This document shows positions 13,621 to 20,334 of a DNA stretch of 21,434 nt, piece by piece. The stretch is taken from the IMG/VR virus record IMGVR_UViG_3300020129_000256, positions 1 to 21,434 of that record; one strand, written 5' to 3'. A program made the translations under genes and the position numbers. The notes below the pieces were generated by a model. The model saw nothing but the letters and a program-made list of their open reading frames with translations, was not told where the DNA came from and did not search any database. The DNA is from a virus. Each line of letters starts with the position of its first letter. Within the stretch, counting starts at the first letter, position 1.

Positions 13621-14205
13621 TTACAGCAGCAGCGCGCCCCGGTCGAGGTTCCCCTGCGTCCGGGCACGCAGCTCGCGCCACGCCGTCGCCCGGGCGTGCA
13701 GCTGCGCGAGGTCGACGTCGTCGACGTCGAGCGACCGCCGCGCGGTAATCAGGGCGTCGTCGTACTGGCCGCGCTGCCCGTCGAGGACGAGGGAGAGTTC
13801 GCGGGGTCGAGCCCGGGTCCGCCACACGACCCCGTCGACCGTCCGTTGACGGTCGGACTCGAAACGCAGCGACACCGCGACGACGTCGCCCCGGTCGACG
13901 TGCTCTAACGCGGCGTCGCCGAGCGGACCGTCGTCGACGGTCGCCGCGAACCCGAGCGCCCGCGCGCTATCGGCGAACGCGACCCGCCCGGCGCGGACGT
14001 CCTCGTGCCCGAGCCGGAGTTCGTGCAGGTTCCCTGTCGCGGCGAGCCCTTCGGTGAACGCCCCCGGACGCCAGCCCTCGTGATAGAAGCTGCGCCCGCC
14101 GTCGTCGCTGACCCGATACGCCCGGTCGTACGACAGCGCGGTTCCCTCGATCACCCGCCCGACCGCTTCCAGCGCGATCGGCAACGCCCGCTCAAACGTT
14201 CTCAT
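13621..14205 (-). CDS. HK97-type prohead protease (S78/U35)
   Basis: 194 aa. The ATG at 14205 overlaps the microprotein stop as ATGA. The family layout is present: RVIEGTALSYDRAYRV near the start, FYHEGWRPGAF (40-50), a catalytic histidine in LRLGHED (H67 most likely; H61 also nearby), FADSARALGF (78-86), the serine in VAVSLRF (S112), and ARPRELSLV (132-140), which supplies the acidic partner region. The enzyme cuts the capsid delta domain during head maturation. Length is normal for the family. It lies between portal and capsid genes, the canonical position. Confidence 0.9.
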   Translation of the reverse strand: MRTFERALPIALEAVGRVIEGTALSYDRAYRVSDDGGRSFYHEGWRPGAFTEGLAATGNLHELRLGHEDVRAGRVAFADSARALGFAATVDDGPLGDAALEHVDRGDVVAVSLRFESDRQRTVDGVVWRTRARPRELSLVLDGQRGQYDDALITARRSLDVDDVDLAQLHARATAWRELRARTQGNLDRGALLL

Positions 14206-14285
14206 CGCCGCAGCAACCCGACGAGCGCGGCCAGCGCGAGGACGCCGACCTCGACCACGAGCACGACCGCGAGTCCGTGATTCAT
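14202..14285 (-). CDS. 27-residue membrane microprotein between portal and protease
   Basis: The ATG at 14285 directly follows the portal stop, and its TGA (14204-14202) overlaps the protease ATG as ATGA. The peptide is MNHG, then a hydrophobic run (LAVVLVVEVGVLALAALVGL), then LRR. One acidic residue lies within the hydrophobic stretch. It fits a single-pass membrane peptide with positive residues at the C-terminus. The exact tiling between two essential genes argues for real translation. It might be a lysis- or assembly-related peptide, or act mainly in translational coupling. Not described in a family I know. Confidence 0.55.
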   Translation of the reverse strand: MNHGLAVVLVVEVGVLALAALVGLLRR

Positions 14286-15587
14286 TCAGACCACCGCCTC
14301 CGCGGTTGTTGGCGACGTCACCGACGTGTCCTCGACCGGGACCGTCGACCCTGCGGGCGGACGCCCGAACGGAACCCGCGACCAATCCTGGTCGTACAGG
14401 GGCAGCCCTTCGACGCCGCGGGCGTCGTCGAGCGTGAACACGCCTTTGTCGAGCGCGAGCCCCGTCGCGGTCAACCGGGTGAGCGTGTCGGTCCGCAGTA
14501 GCCGCTCGACGTTGAACGTCATCGACCGGCGTCCGGGCAGCAGGTCGGCCCAGGTCTGTTCAAAGCGACGCAGCCACGGACCGATGCCGTGGGTCAGGCG
14601 TTCAATCTCGCGCTGTTCCCGGTTCGCGTACGTCATCGACCCGCGGACCCCGCCGATCGTCGCGTCGAGGTCGGTCGGGTCGAGCCCGAACATGTACGCA
14701 GTCTCGGCGATCCCGAGCTGTCGACTCTCTAGGTACTGGACGTCGGACGGGCTGAACGCCAGCGGCGAAATCGTCATCGACCGCGGGATGACCGCCGGAC
14801 GTCGGACCCCGGACCCGTGACGGTCAATCCACGCTTGTTGGATGCTGTCCGCCTGCTGCGGCGACAGCTCGGGACGGTCGACGGAAATCACGACACTGTT
14901 CTCCGCGGCGGTCGCGAAATTCGTCGCCCCGTAGAGCGCGGTGTCCATCTGCGCGGCGAGGGACAGCCGAAACGTTTCGATCACGCCGAGACCCCACAAC
15001 GCGCCCGGGCTCGTGTACCCGCGGACGTGTGTCACCTCATCCCAGCCGAACGCCTCCCCGGCCCAGCCGTACACGGGCAGCCCGTCGACCATCGTCAGCA
15101 TCACGTCGGACGGGTGAACGGGCATCACCTGACGCGGGTAACCCGAGACCGGATCCGTGTCGATATTGATCCCGACGAAATTGCCGTACAGCAACGCGGC
15201 GCTGAACGCCTGCACCCAGAACTCGTGCGCGGTCAGGAACGACCACGGACGTTCCACGATGGACGACAGGGGCTCGACCCGGACGCCCGAGCTGTCCAGC
15301 TCGATCGGTGGCGCGCACGACGCGCACGCGTTCGCGATGAACGTAAGACACTTCCACGCCGCCGGGATCCCGCACACGCCCCGTTCGGTGACCGGGTACC
15401 CCGACGACGGGCTCGGCAAGGTTTCGTGGTCGAGCAGCCACGGCCACACGTCCGCCCCGTACGACCCGCCCGCGCCCGGTTGGCGCGCCGGCGCATCTTC
15501 GGGGATCGGGATCGGGTCGCGGAACTGACGCGGCAGCGACCTCGCCGCCTCCGCGAACCCGGGCGTCCCCGGGACGACGAGGGTCAT
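14286..15587 (-). CDS. Portal protein, HK97/SPP1-like family
   Basis: 433 aa. The ATG at 15587 overlaps the previous mini-ORF stop as ATGA. Family features are present: the N-terminal region with SGYPVTERGVCGIPAAWKCL (about 62-81), wing segments with LYGNFVGINI, a clip/stem region around HVRGYTSPGALWGLGVIE, and MFGLDPTDLDA then NREQREIERLTHGIGPWLRR in the C-terminal half. The portal forms the dodecameric ring at the packaging vertex where terminase docks. The C-terminal 40 residues are Pro/Thr/Val-rich. Gene order terminase, portal, protease, capsid is canonical. Confidence 0.92.
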   Translation of the reverse strand: MTLVVPGTPGFAEAARSLPRQFRDPIPIPEDAPARQPGAGGSYGADVWPWLLDHETLPSPSSGYPVTERGVCGIPAAWKCLTFIANACASCAPPIELDSSGVRVEPLSSIVERPWSFLTAHEFWVQAFSAALLYGNFVGINIDTDPVSGYPRQVMPVHPSDVMLTMVDGLPVYGWAGEAFGWDEVTHVRGYTSPGALWGLGVIETFRLSLAAQMDTALYGATNFATAAENSVVISVDRPELSPQQADSIQQAWIDRHGSGVRRPAVIPRSMTISPLAFSPSDVQYLESRQLGIAETAYMFGLDPTDLDATIGGVRGSMTYANREQREIERLTHGIGPWLRRFEQTWADLLPGRRSMTFNVERLLRTDTLTRLTATGLALDKGVFTLDDARGVEGLPLYDQDWSRVPFGRPPAGSTVPVEDTSVTSPTTAEAVV

Positions 15588-15628
15588 CGGATCGACCGAT
15601 GGGGTTTAGGACCTAAAACAGGGGTCAC
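15584..15628 (-). other. 14-codon coupled mini-ORF before portal
   Basis: A GTG at 15628 (GTGA overlap with the previous mini-ORF) opens VTPVLGPKPHRSIR. It ends in TGA overlapping the portal ATG (ATGA). Together with 15708-15625 it tiles the whole terminase-portal gap without a break, so ribosomes could re-initiate from gene to gene. Peptide function is doubtful. The DNA includes the palindrome at 15605-15617. Confidence 0.3.
15605..15617. repeat. 13-bp palindrome TTTAGGACCTAAA
   Basis: TTTAGG-A-CCTAAA is a perfect 6-bp inverted repeat around one base. It stands out as an AT-rich island in very G+C-rich sequence just upstream of the portal start. An operator, processing site or small hairpin in mRNA is possible. 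Confidence 0.5.
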
Positions 15629-15708
15629 GCGCCGGCCCCCCAGGTCGACGACGTCGATCGCGACAGCGCACAGCGCCCCACAGCGGCCCGGATCCGGCCC
15701 CCGATCAC
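15625..15708 (-). other. 27-codon coupled mini-ORF after terminase
   Basis: GTG at 15708 overlaps the terminase TGA (GTGA). The ORF encodes VIGGRIRAAVGRCALSRSTS and a short tail, ending in TGA that overlaps the next GTG. It is basic and Ser/Ala-rich, with no recognisable domain. It may be a coupling leader rather than a functional peptide. Confidence 0.3.
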
Positions 15709-17171
15709 CGGAACACCCACAGACCGCCCGTCGCGTCGGACACCGCCCGCCACAACGCCAGCGACGCAGCCACGAGCGGCGACAGGTCCGTCGAGCTCGA
15801 CCGGCGCGCCCAGGTGAACGCGTCACCGCGCCGGCGTGTCCGAGCCCCTGCGACCGCGGCGTCGAGCCGGTCGTCGGGTCGCGCCCGGACCCGACCCTGC
15901 ACGACCGCGTCGTAAAACATCCCCGCCGCGACGGTCATCTGCTGGTCTGTCGCAATCGTCGCCCCTACGCCGAACGCCCGCTCGACCTCGACCGCGAATG
16001 TCCCAGCAGGACCTGCTGCGTGCAGCACGACACCGCGCACGTCCGGGTGATTCTGCCCCAGGTCGCCCAGCCGGTCGAGGACCCATGCCAGCCCGTCGTG
16101 TCGGTCGACGACCTCGAGCTGGACGACCGGCCCCGCGGCGTCGCCCTGGTGGTCGTCGTCGGGCACGACGGACGCGGCGACGATCACCGCGGACGTCCGT
16201 TCCGGCGGGACGTCGAGCCCCAGGTACACCGCGCCCGCCGGCGCGGCCTGCTCGTCCCGAGCCCGCGCCCACAGGTCCGCCGGGATGACCTGCTCGGCGG
16301 TCATCGTCCACCGGTTCCCGAACGCCCGGGCGAACTCCGCCGCGGGCATCGTGTCATGAGCGTGTGACACTGACGCCAGCGCCTGCGTCGTCCCCAGCGC
16401 AGGCATGAACGACGACCAGGTGCCCGGGTCGTCCAGGTCGACGTCGTCGCCTGCGGACCACTCAAAGTACGCCGACCCCGACCGGGATCCCCGCTCGACC
16501 GCGGAGCGCCCGTGCGCCACCTTGCGTTGCAGATAGAGCGCTTCCGCGGTCCCCGCCGTCGACGTGACCCACAGCTGCGCGTCGTCCCGGGTCGCCATCG
16601 CGGGGACGACCGCCTGCTCGCGCCGGTCGTCAGTGTCTGCCATTGCCTCGTCGACGAGCGCAGTGTCGACGGTCATCCCGTGCCCCGCGTGTGGCGTGTT
16701 CGCCAGCAGCCGGAACGACGACCCCGTGCTGAACCCCAGCAGCTCCGCGCCGGCCGCGTACCGGACCCGGGTCAGAGTCCGCCCGAGCGCCGATCCCTCG
16801 ACCAGCGGAACCCAGCCGTCGAGGACCGTCCGCCGGGCGTCGGTACCGTGCTGCGCGCTGTAGGTCAGGGACTGCGCCCGTCCTCGCCGGCGCGCGTACG
16901 CCAGCGCCCGCCACAACGCCAGCACGAGCAGCGTCAGCGATTTTCCCGACTGTCGGGGTTCGGTCACGGTCACGTCCCGGTACACGAGCAGCCCGGTCGC
17001 CTCGTCGACCTCTAGGCCGACGTCGAGCACGAGCTGCTGGTGTGCCATGAGGTCGAACCCGAGCGCCCGGGCGAGCCGTCCCGCCTCCCCGCCGTACGTC
17101 GGGCGTTCAGGGCTGCGCGGGGTTGCCCAGCGAGCCAAGCAGGGCGTCGAGCCCGTCAGCTGCTGCGTCAC
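15705..17171 (-). CDS. Terminase large subunit
   Basis: 488 aa. The GTG at 17171 overlaps the small-subunit gene by 65 nt; the conserved block TPCLARWATPRSPERPTYG (9-27) supports this early start. ATPase features: Walker A EPRQSGKS (71-78), Walker B TALVDEA (170-176, D174/E175), and the coupling motif STAGT near 208-212. The C-terminal nuclease half (from about 315) includes YLGLDVPPERTSAVIVAAS, which carries the first metal-binding aspartate, and later conserved acidic residues (DRLDAAV near 430). It pumps DNA into the prohead through the portal and makes the packaging cuts. An HNH protein encoded upstream is a known partner in many phages of this type. Confidence 0.93.
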   Translation of the reverse strand: MTQQLTGSTPCLARWATPRSPERPTYGGEAGRLARALGFDLMAHQQLVLDVGLEVDEATGLLVYRDVTVTEPRQSGKSLTLLVLALWRALAYARRRGRAQSLTYSAQHGTDARRTVLDGWVPLVEGSALGRTLTRVRYAAGAELLGFSTGSSFRLLANTPHAGHGMTVDTALVDEAMADTDDRREQAVVPAMATRDDAQLWVTSTAGTAEALYLQRKVAHGRSAVERGSRSGSAYFEWSAGDDVDLDDPGTWSSFMPALGTTQALASVSHAHDTMPAAEFARAFGNRWTMTAEQVIPADLWARARDEQAAPAGAVYLGLDVPPERTSAVIVAASVVPDDDHQGDAAGPVVQLEVVDRHDGLAWVLDRLGDLGQNHPDVRGVVLHAAGPAGTFAVEVERAFGVGATIATDQQMTVAAGMFYDAVVQGRVRARPDDRLDAAVAGARTRRRGDAFTWARRSSSTDLSPLVAASLALWRAVSDATGGLWVFR

Positions 17172-17376
17172 GACCGGTCAGGCCGCGCAGCCGATCGACC
17201 GCCAGCAGGTGAACCCGGGCGCAGCTCGCCGCCGCGGCCGTCCCCGGCACGGCCCGGTCGAGGGAATCCGCAGTGGCGCGCACCAGCGCCAGCAGCGCCT
17301 CGTCGACCGGTTCGACGCAGCCGAGCGTCCGCAGCGCCTGAATCGTTCGCCGTACCGCTAACGCTTCGCGTCGCAC
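17107..17376 (-). CDS. Probable terminase small subunit
   Basis: 89 aa. The GTG at 17376 has a GAGGG ribosome-binding site about 8 nt upstream. It is all-helical: VRRTIQALRTLGCVEPVDEALLALVRATADSLD, then a second helix pair with CARVHLLAVDRLRGL. Size, position between HNH and large terminase, and 65-nt overlap with the latter fit a minimal small terminase, which recognises the packaging site. No classic helix-turn-helix is obvious, so the call rests mainly on context. Confidence 0.65.
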   Translation of the reverse strand: MRREALAVRRTIQALRTLGCVEPVDEALLALVRATADSLDRAVPGTAAAASCARVHLLAVDRLRGLTGRDAAADGLDALLGSLGNPAQP

Positions 17377-17394
17377 GACCTCGTCCCTCGCCGA

Positions 17395-17487
17395 TCACGC
17401 CGGGTCCGGGCTGGCAGCGACCGCCCGGCAAGGGGTTGGTCGGCTGCTCCCCGGACCCGTGCGTCCCGGGATACTGCCACCGGTCAC
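17395..17487 (-). other. 30-codon ORF between HNH and small terminase, doubtful
   Basis: A GTG at 17487 overlaps the HNH stop as GTGA and runs 30 codons (VTGGSIPGRTGPGSSRPTPC and onward) to TGA at 17397-17395. It is Pro/Gly/Ser-rich without a domain. It fills most of the 107-base gap before the small terminase. It may be only a spacer. Confidence 0.25.
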
Positions 17488-17780
17488 CACTGCCGCGAGG
17501 GATCCCGACCGGCCTGCTCGGCGTCGCCGAGCGCACGCACAAGCGCCCGTCGCCGGCGCGAGACCAGCGCAATTCGCTGACCGCCGCGGGCGTTGTACGC
17601 CGAGCAGACCGGGACCAGCACGCAGCAGCCCGACCCGCGGACGTGCTCGTGCAACGCCAGCGCGGGCTGGTGGTCGAGCTGCGTCGCGGGACGCCCACAA
17701 TGCCAACATTCCGCGCCCCCGCGGGTCAGGGCAGCCCGAGCCGCCCGATACTCCGGGTCGTTGTACGCCCGTCGCCGCAC
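17484..17780 (-). CDS. HNH endonuclease associated with packaging
   Basis: 98 aa from the GTG at 17780; an in-frame GTG at 17837 would add 19 residues, and neither start has a strong ribosome-binding site. I prefer 17780 because VRRRAYNDPEYRAAR is the usual family N-terminus. The HNH motif is complete: the zinc pair CWHC (25-28), catalytic DHQP (D36-H37), the second zinc side around CVLVPVC (to C60) and the asparagine in YNARGG (N63). HNH proteins next to terminase genes help the large subunit cut DNA at packaging sites in HK97-like phages. Position as the first gene of the packaging operon fits. Confidence 0.88.
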   Translation of the reverse strand: MRRRAYNDPEYRAARAALTRGGAECWHCGRPATQLDHQPALALHEHVRGSGCCVLVPVCSAYNARGGQRIALVSRRRRALVRALGDAEQAGRDPSRQW

Positions 17781-17839
17781 GTCAGGACAGACCCGGGCCG
17801 ATGTTCGCCAGCCGGTAGGAAAACGAAGAAGGAACACGG

Positions 17840-17924
17840 GGTAACGCGTTCGACTCGCGAAAACTCGCGCGCGTTCGCGCGACCTCGCGCGAAATTTCGC
17901 GCGACCGCGCGGCCGCGCCGACCG
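17840..17924. promoter_or_regulatory. Palindrome-rich gap upstream of the packaging genes
   Basis: Contains the perfect 20-bp palindrome TCGCGCGAAATTTCGCGCGA (17885-17904), the direct repeat TTCGCGCGACC at 17874-17884 and 17896-17906 (22-bp period), and many further TCGCG words. No gene is supported here. Its place ahead of HNH and terminase fits an operator/promoter or a packaging (cos/pac) site. The choice cannot be made from sequence alone. Confidence 0.45.
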
Positions 17925-18365
17925 TCACTCGCTCGTGCTGCTCGTGCTGCCCTGCTCGGGCTGGTCGGGCTGCTGCTGCTGATTGGTGTCGGGGTCGAGG
18001 ATGGGTCGCCGCCCGACCTCCTCGCCGCCCTGGTACGACACGAGGTCGTCGCCCTGCTGCACGACGACGACGTCGTCGTCGCCCGCCCCGGTCGACACCT
18101 GCGCCTCGTCCTCGCTCGACTGCTCGGTCCGCTGCTCGCGCTGCTCGTCCATCCGCGCAGTGTCGACGGTCACGCCCGGGTCGGTCAAGCGCACGACCCC
18201 CCAGGATCTCGGCGGGTACCGGCCCCGGGACGGCCCGGGCCGGTCGGCCCCGAACATGAGCGCCACGAGCGCGCCGGCCACGAACAGCAGCAACGCCTCG
18301 TCCGCCACCACTGCGGCGACGATCACGGCCACGGCCAGCAGCCCAAGCAGGTCGACCTTGCGCAC
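17925..18365 (-). CDS. Two-helix membrane protein with acidic Gln-rich tail
   Basis: 146 aa; GTG at 18365 (VRKVDLLGLLAVAVIVAAVVA). Two membrane helices lie at about 6-21 and 23-39, with a tight turn (DE) between them. A long soluble C-terminal part follows: Arg/Pro/Gly-rich at 42-60, then acidic (STGAGDDDVVVVQQGDDLVS) and ending Gln/Pro/Ser-rich (TNQQQQPDQPEQGSTSSTSE). It probably anchors in the cytoplasmic membrane with the tail on one side. It could be a second lysis factor or a superinfection/immunity protein, but nothing is diagnostic. It is isolated by a hairpin upstream and a palindromic gap downstream. Confidence 0.7.
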   Translation of the reverse strand: MRKVDLLGLLAVAVIVAAVVADEALLLFVAGALVALMFGADRPGPSRGRYPPRSWGVVRLTDPGVTVDTARMDEQREQRTEQSSEDEAQVSTGAGDDDVVVVQQGDDLVSYQGGEEVGRRPILDPDTNQQQQPDQPEQGSTSSTSE

Positions 18366-18384
18366 GGCCCATCGTGACAGCAGT

Positions 18385-18412
18385 CGACCCCGGGCGTGTC
18401 GACCCGGGGTCG
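18385..18412 (-). terminator. Hairpin after the 228-aa gene
   Basis: CGACCCCGGG (18385-18394) and CCCGGGGTCG (18403-18412) form a perfect 10-bp stem with an 8-nt loop. It begins about 40 nt past the stop of the 228-aa gene and ends 19 nt before the membrane protein start. There is no U-tract, as is common for actinobacterial terminators. Confidence 0.5.
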
Positions 18413-18450
18413 TTGCTTACGCTGGCGCGGCGGGACCGCCCGGGTCGCTT

Positions 18451-19137
18451 CTACCCTGTTGCATCCCCGGTCGGTCCCGCGTGCTCGGCCAGCCGTCGTG
18501 CGACCTCAGCCTCGACCGCGTCGCGGAACGCCTCGTCGGGCGTTGCCAGCTTGGCCCCGAACACGCGACGCCGCGACCCGAGCAGGTTCGGGTTCTTGGC
18601 CGCGCCCACTTCCATACGGTCGCCGCCGATGACGGTCGGTTGCCCGTGGTCCGCGCCATCGGACACGACCTCAGCGACCGGGCCGGTCGACGTCGGTCGC
18701 TCGGGTACCGCGCGCATACGGGTCAAGGTGCCGCGCTCGCGCCCGGTCAGCTCGCCGCCCGCTTCTTTCGCTTCCAGCTCGGCCAGCCGAGCGCGACGGT
18801 CCGGGGTCTGCTGACGGTTCGCGCCCCGCACCGACGTCACGTGCGACGCCCCGTTGAGCGTGACCCGGTGCTGCGACGGTTGCGACCAGCCCTGGTCAAA
18901 GTGGAGCAGCAGCGACGCCGCTTGATCGGGCGTCAGCCACGTATACCGTTCGCCCTTCGCCCGATCGGTCGCGCTGATCGACCGCATCGTGACCGTGATA
19001 TGCGACAGGTTCGGATAGGCGTCGCGGATGCTGTCCGCGATGACGCACGCGCCGCTGTCGGATCGTTTCGCAGTAGCCCAGCGTTCGGGCGTGACCTCGA
19101 CCCGGACGCGCGGCGAGCGTGACGACTTCTTACCCAT
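18451..19137 (-). CDS. Conserved phage hypothetical protein, possibly DNA-related
   Basis: 228 aa. The ATG at 19137 has an AGGGGA ribosome-binding site 8 nt upstream; an ATG at 19158 is an in-frame alternative. The N-terminal 90 residues (MGKKSSRSPRVRVEVTPERW..., then SGACVIADSIRDAYPNLSHI and RYTWLTPDQAASLLLHFDQG) resemble, from memory, a family of uncharacterised actinobacteriophage proteins. The middle is basic and helical (RRARLAELEAKEAGGELTGRERGTLTRMR), and the C-terminus again helical (DEAFRDAVEAEVARRLAEH). No enzymatic motif is visible. It is flanked by strong hairpins, so it appears to be a separate transcription unit. That could suit a regulator. Confidence 0.75.
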   Translation of the reverse strand: MGKKSSRSPRVRVEVTPERWATAKRSDSGACVIADSIRDAYPNLSHITVTMRSISATDRAKGERYTWLTPDQAASLLLHFDQGWSQPSQHRVTLNGASHVTSVRGANRQQTPDRRARLAELEAKEAGGELTGRERGTLTRMRAVPERPTSTGPVAEVVSDGADHGQPTVIGGDRMEVGAAKNPNLLGSRRRVFGAKLATPDEAFRDAVEAEVARRLAEHAGPTGDATG

Positions 19138-19158
19138 GACGTTTTCCCCTGTTCTCAT

Positions 19159-19185
19159 CCTGAAGTCGCGACCTGCGACTTCAGG
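19159..19185. promoter_or_regulatory. 11-bp perfect inverted repeat just upstream of the 228-aa gene
   Basis: CCTGAAGTCGC (19159-19169), 5-nt loop, GCGACTTCAGG (19175-19185). A second nested pair, GCGACCTG/CAGGTCGC (19168-19175 and 19182-19189), overlaps it, so two alternative hairpins compete. It ends 22 nt before the ATG at 19137. An operator or an attenuator-like leader is possible. Confidence 0.5.
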
Positions 19186-19206
19186 TCGCAGGGTACCCGG
19201 ACAGCA

Positions 19207-19242
19207 CACGACCCCGACCGCGGGCAACAGGTCGGGGTCGTG
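19207..19242 (-). terminator. Strong hairpin, likely terminator of the small-gene operon
   Basis: CACGACCCCGACC (19207-19219) and GGTCGGGGTCGTG (19230-19242) make a perfect 13-bp stem with a 10-nt loop. It starts 31 nt after the stop of the gene ending at 19274 and lies in a 136-base gap. It lacks a U-tract. Confidence 0.6.
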
Positions 19243-19273
19243 CAGGTGGTCAAGGGTCTCGCGTTGTCGGACG

Positions 19274-19468
19274 CTACTGCTCGACCGCCTCGCGTTCCAG
19301 ACGGTCGACCTGCGCTCGGGCATCGGCGAGCGTCCGGTGTTCGCTGAGGATCAGGGCGTCGCCGCCCTGAATCTCGGACACGACCCACACTCGCCGCCGG
19401 TCATCCCACCGGTCCGCGCGGTATCGACCGTCGAGCGTCACGTACGCGCCGGCGGCGAGCCGCCTCAC
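19274..19468 (-). CDS. Small hypothetical protein, last of the overlapping run
   Basis: 64 aa. The GTG at 19468 overlaps the previous stop as GTGA. The N-terminal half is beta-rich (GAYVTLDGRYRADRWDDRRRVWVVSEI). The C-terminal half is one charged helix (RTLADARAQVDRLEREAVEQ). No named family recognised. It ends the operon ahead of the hairpin at 19207-19242. Confidence 0.72.
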   Translation of the reverse strand: MRRLAAGAYVTLDGRYRADRWDDRRRVWVVSEIQGGDALILSEHRTLADARAQVDRLEREAVEQ

Positions 19469-19575
19469 TGCCCGCCGTCCTGGTCGTCGAGGTCGTCGAC
19501 GAACACGCAGCCGGGCTCGGGGTCGGGCTCGGGCTGACGCAGCCAGCGCCAGAACCCGAGCAGCCGCCCGATCAC
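19465..19575 (-). CDS. 36-residue miniprotein
   Basis: The GTG at 19575 overlaps the upstream stop (GTGA), and its own stop overlaps the next GTG (GTGA). The peptide starts VIGRLLGFWRWLRQ, an amphipathic and possibly membrane-associated helix, then has a Pro/Glu/Asp segment and an acidic end (FVDDLDDQDGGQ). Supported mainly by exact tiling between two genes. Confidence 0.5.
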   Translation of the reverse strand: MIGRLLGFWRWLRQPEPDPEPGCVFVDDLDDQDGGQ

Positions 19576-19808
19576 AGCTCGACCCCGTGAACGTCGCAGA
19601 ACCCCATACGACACTGGACGCAGGGGACGTCGCCGCTGACGATCGACGCCTCGATACGCAACGCCCGACGCACGAGCGCGGTCGCCGCGTCGAGGTCGTC
19701 GCGGACCCGTTCCCACTCGTCCCGCTCGGCAGGGTTCGCTGCGTCCCGGGCGCGGTCGTGCGCCCGCTTCCGACGCAGGTCGAGCGTGTGCAGCAGGTCG
19801 CCGCTCAC
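19572..19808 (-). CDS. Small helical protein with C-terminal cysteine motif
   Basis: 78 aa. The GTG at 19808 overlaps the upstream stop as GTGA. A long charged helix (LDLRRKRAHDRARDAANPAE, then WERVRDDLDAATALVRRALR) is followed by CVQCRMGFCDVH, which could bind one zinc ion. Function unknown. The basic helix plus zinc knuckle could suit nucleic acid binding, but this is a guess. Confidence 0.7.
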   Translation of the reverse strand: MSGDLLHTLDLRRKRAHDRARDAANPAERDEWERVRDDLDAATALVRRALRIEASIVSGDVPCVQCRMGFCDVHGVEL

Positions 19809-20119
19809 AGCTCGACCTCGCCGTCGGGGTCGGGCTGCTCGGCGGCGATGACCCGACGCCACAGGTCGAGCGCGGTGTCGTCCTCGTCGTCGACGCCCAG
19901 CTTGCACAGCAGCGCGGTGTACCGCACGAGCGCCAGCGTCACGACCGGGTCGCCCGCGACGTCCGCCAGCTGTTCGGCGAACGCACCGGCCATTGCGTCG
20001 CCGGCGCGACCGCCGTAGCCCCTGCTGCCCAGCTCGTCAGCCCAGGACAGGTACGCGGTGACGAGCCCGCGGGCTCGCTCGTTTGCGTCCTCGACCGGGA
20101 TCATTGCGTGCCCGGTCAT
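19805..20119 (-). CDS. Helical hypothetical protein
   Basis: 104 aa. The ATG at 20119 overlaps the previous stop as ATGA. Largely helical: ANERARGLVTAYLSWADELG, AMAGAFAEQLADVAGDPVVTLALVRYTALL, then LDLWRRVIAAEQPDPDGEVEL. There is one cysteine and no zinc motif or membrane helix. The spacing of hydrophobics suggests a small helical domain. No named family recognised. Confidence 0.75.
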   Translation of the reverse strand: MTGHAMIPVEDANERARGLVTAYLSWADELGSRGYGGRAGDAMAGAFAEQLADVAGDPVVTLALVRYTALLCKLGVDDEDDTALDLWRRVIAAEQPDPDGEVEL

Positions 20120-20334
20120 CGTGCGACCTCGACGGTCGCGAGGATGCCGAGCAGGTCGGCGCACGCCGAGCAGGTGACGGGCTCGGGCACGACGTCGTAC
20201 TCCACGAGCCGACCCCGCGGCCGGTCGCACAGCGTCCGGGTCGAGGTCGGGTCGGTCGGGTCGAGCAGCCCGACGTGCACCTTCAGCCGATGCGCCGGAC
20301 GTCCGGGTCCAGCGACGCGGACCAGCCGGATCAT
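20116..20334 (-). CDS. Small protein with CxxC pair
   Basis: 72 aa. The ATG at 20334 overlaps the upstream stop as ATGA. It has a mixed sequence with LKVHVGLLDPTDPTSTRTLCDRP and later PVTCSACADLL. The Cys in LCDRP plus CSAC could form a treble-clef-like zinc site. This arrangement is common in actinophage accessory proteins. Role unknown. Confidence 0.72.
   Translation of the reverse strand: MIRLVRVAGPGRPAHRLKVHVGLLDPTDPTSTRTLCDRPRGRLVEYDVVPEPVTCSACADLLGILATVEVAR

Noticed and set aside
14817-16367. Plus-strand open frame of 516 codons
   Set aside because: Opposite to portal and terminase, which have clear family motifs; Arg/Pro-rich composition and no recognisable domain.
17040-18377. Plus-strand open frame of 445 codons
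   Set aside because: Antisense across terminase, HNH and membrane genes; composition is that of a shadow frame.
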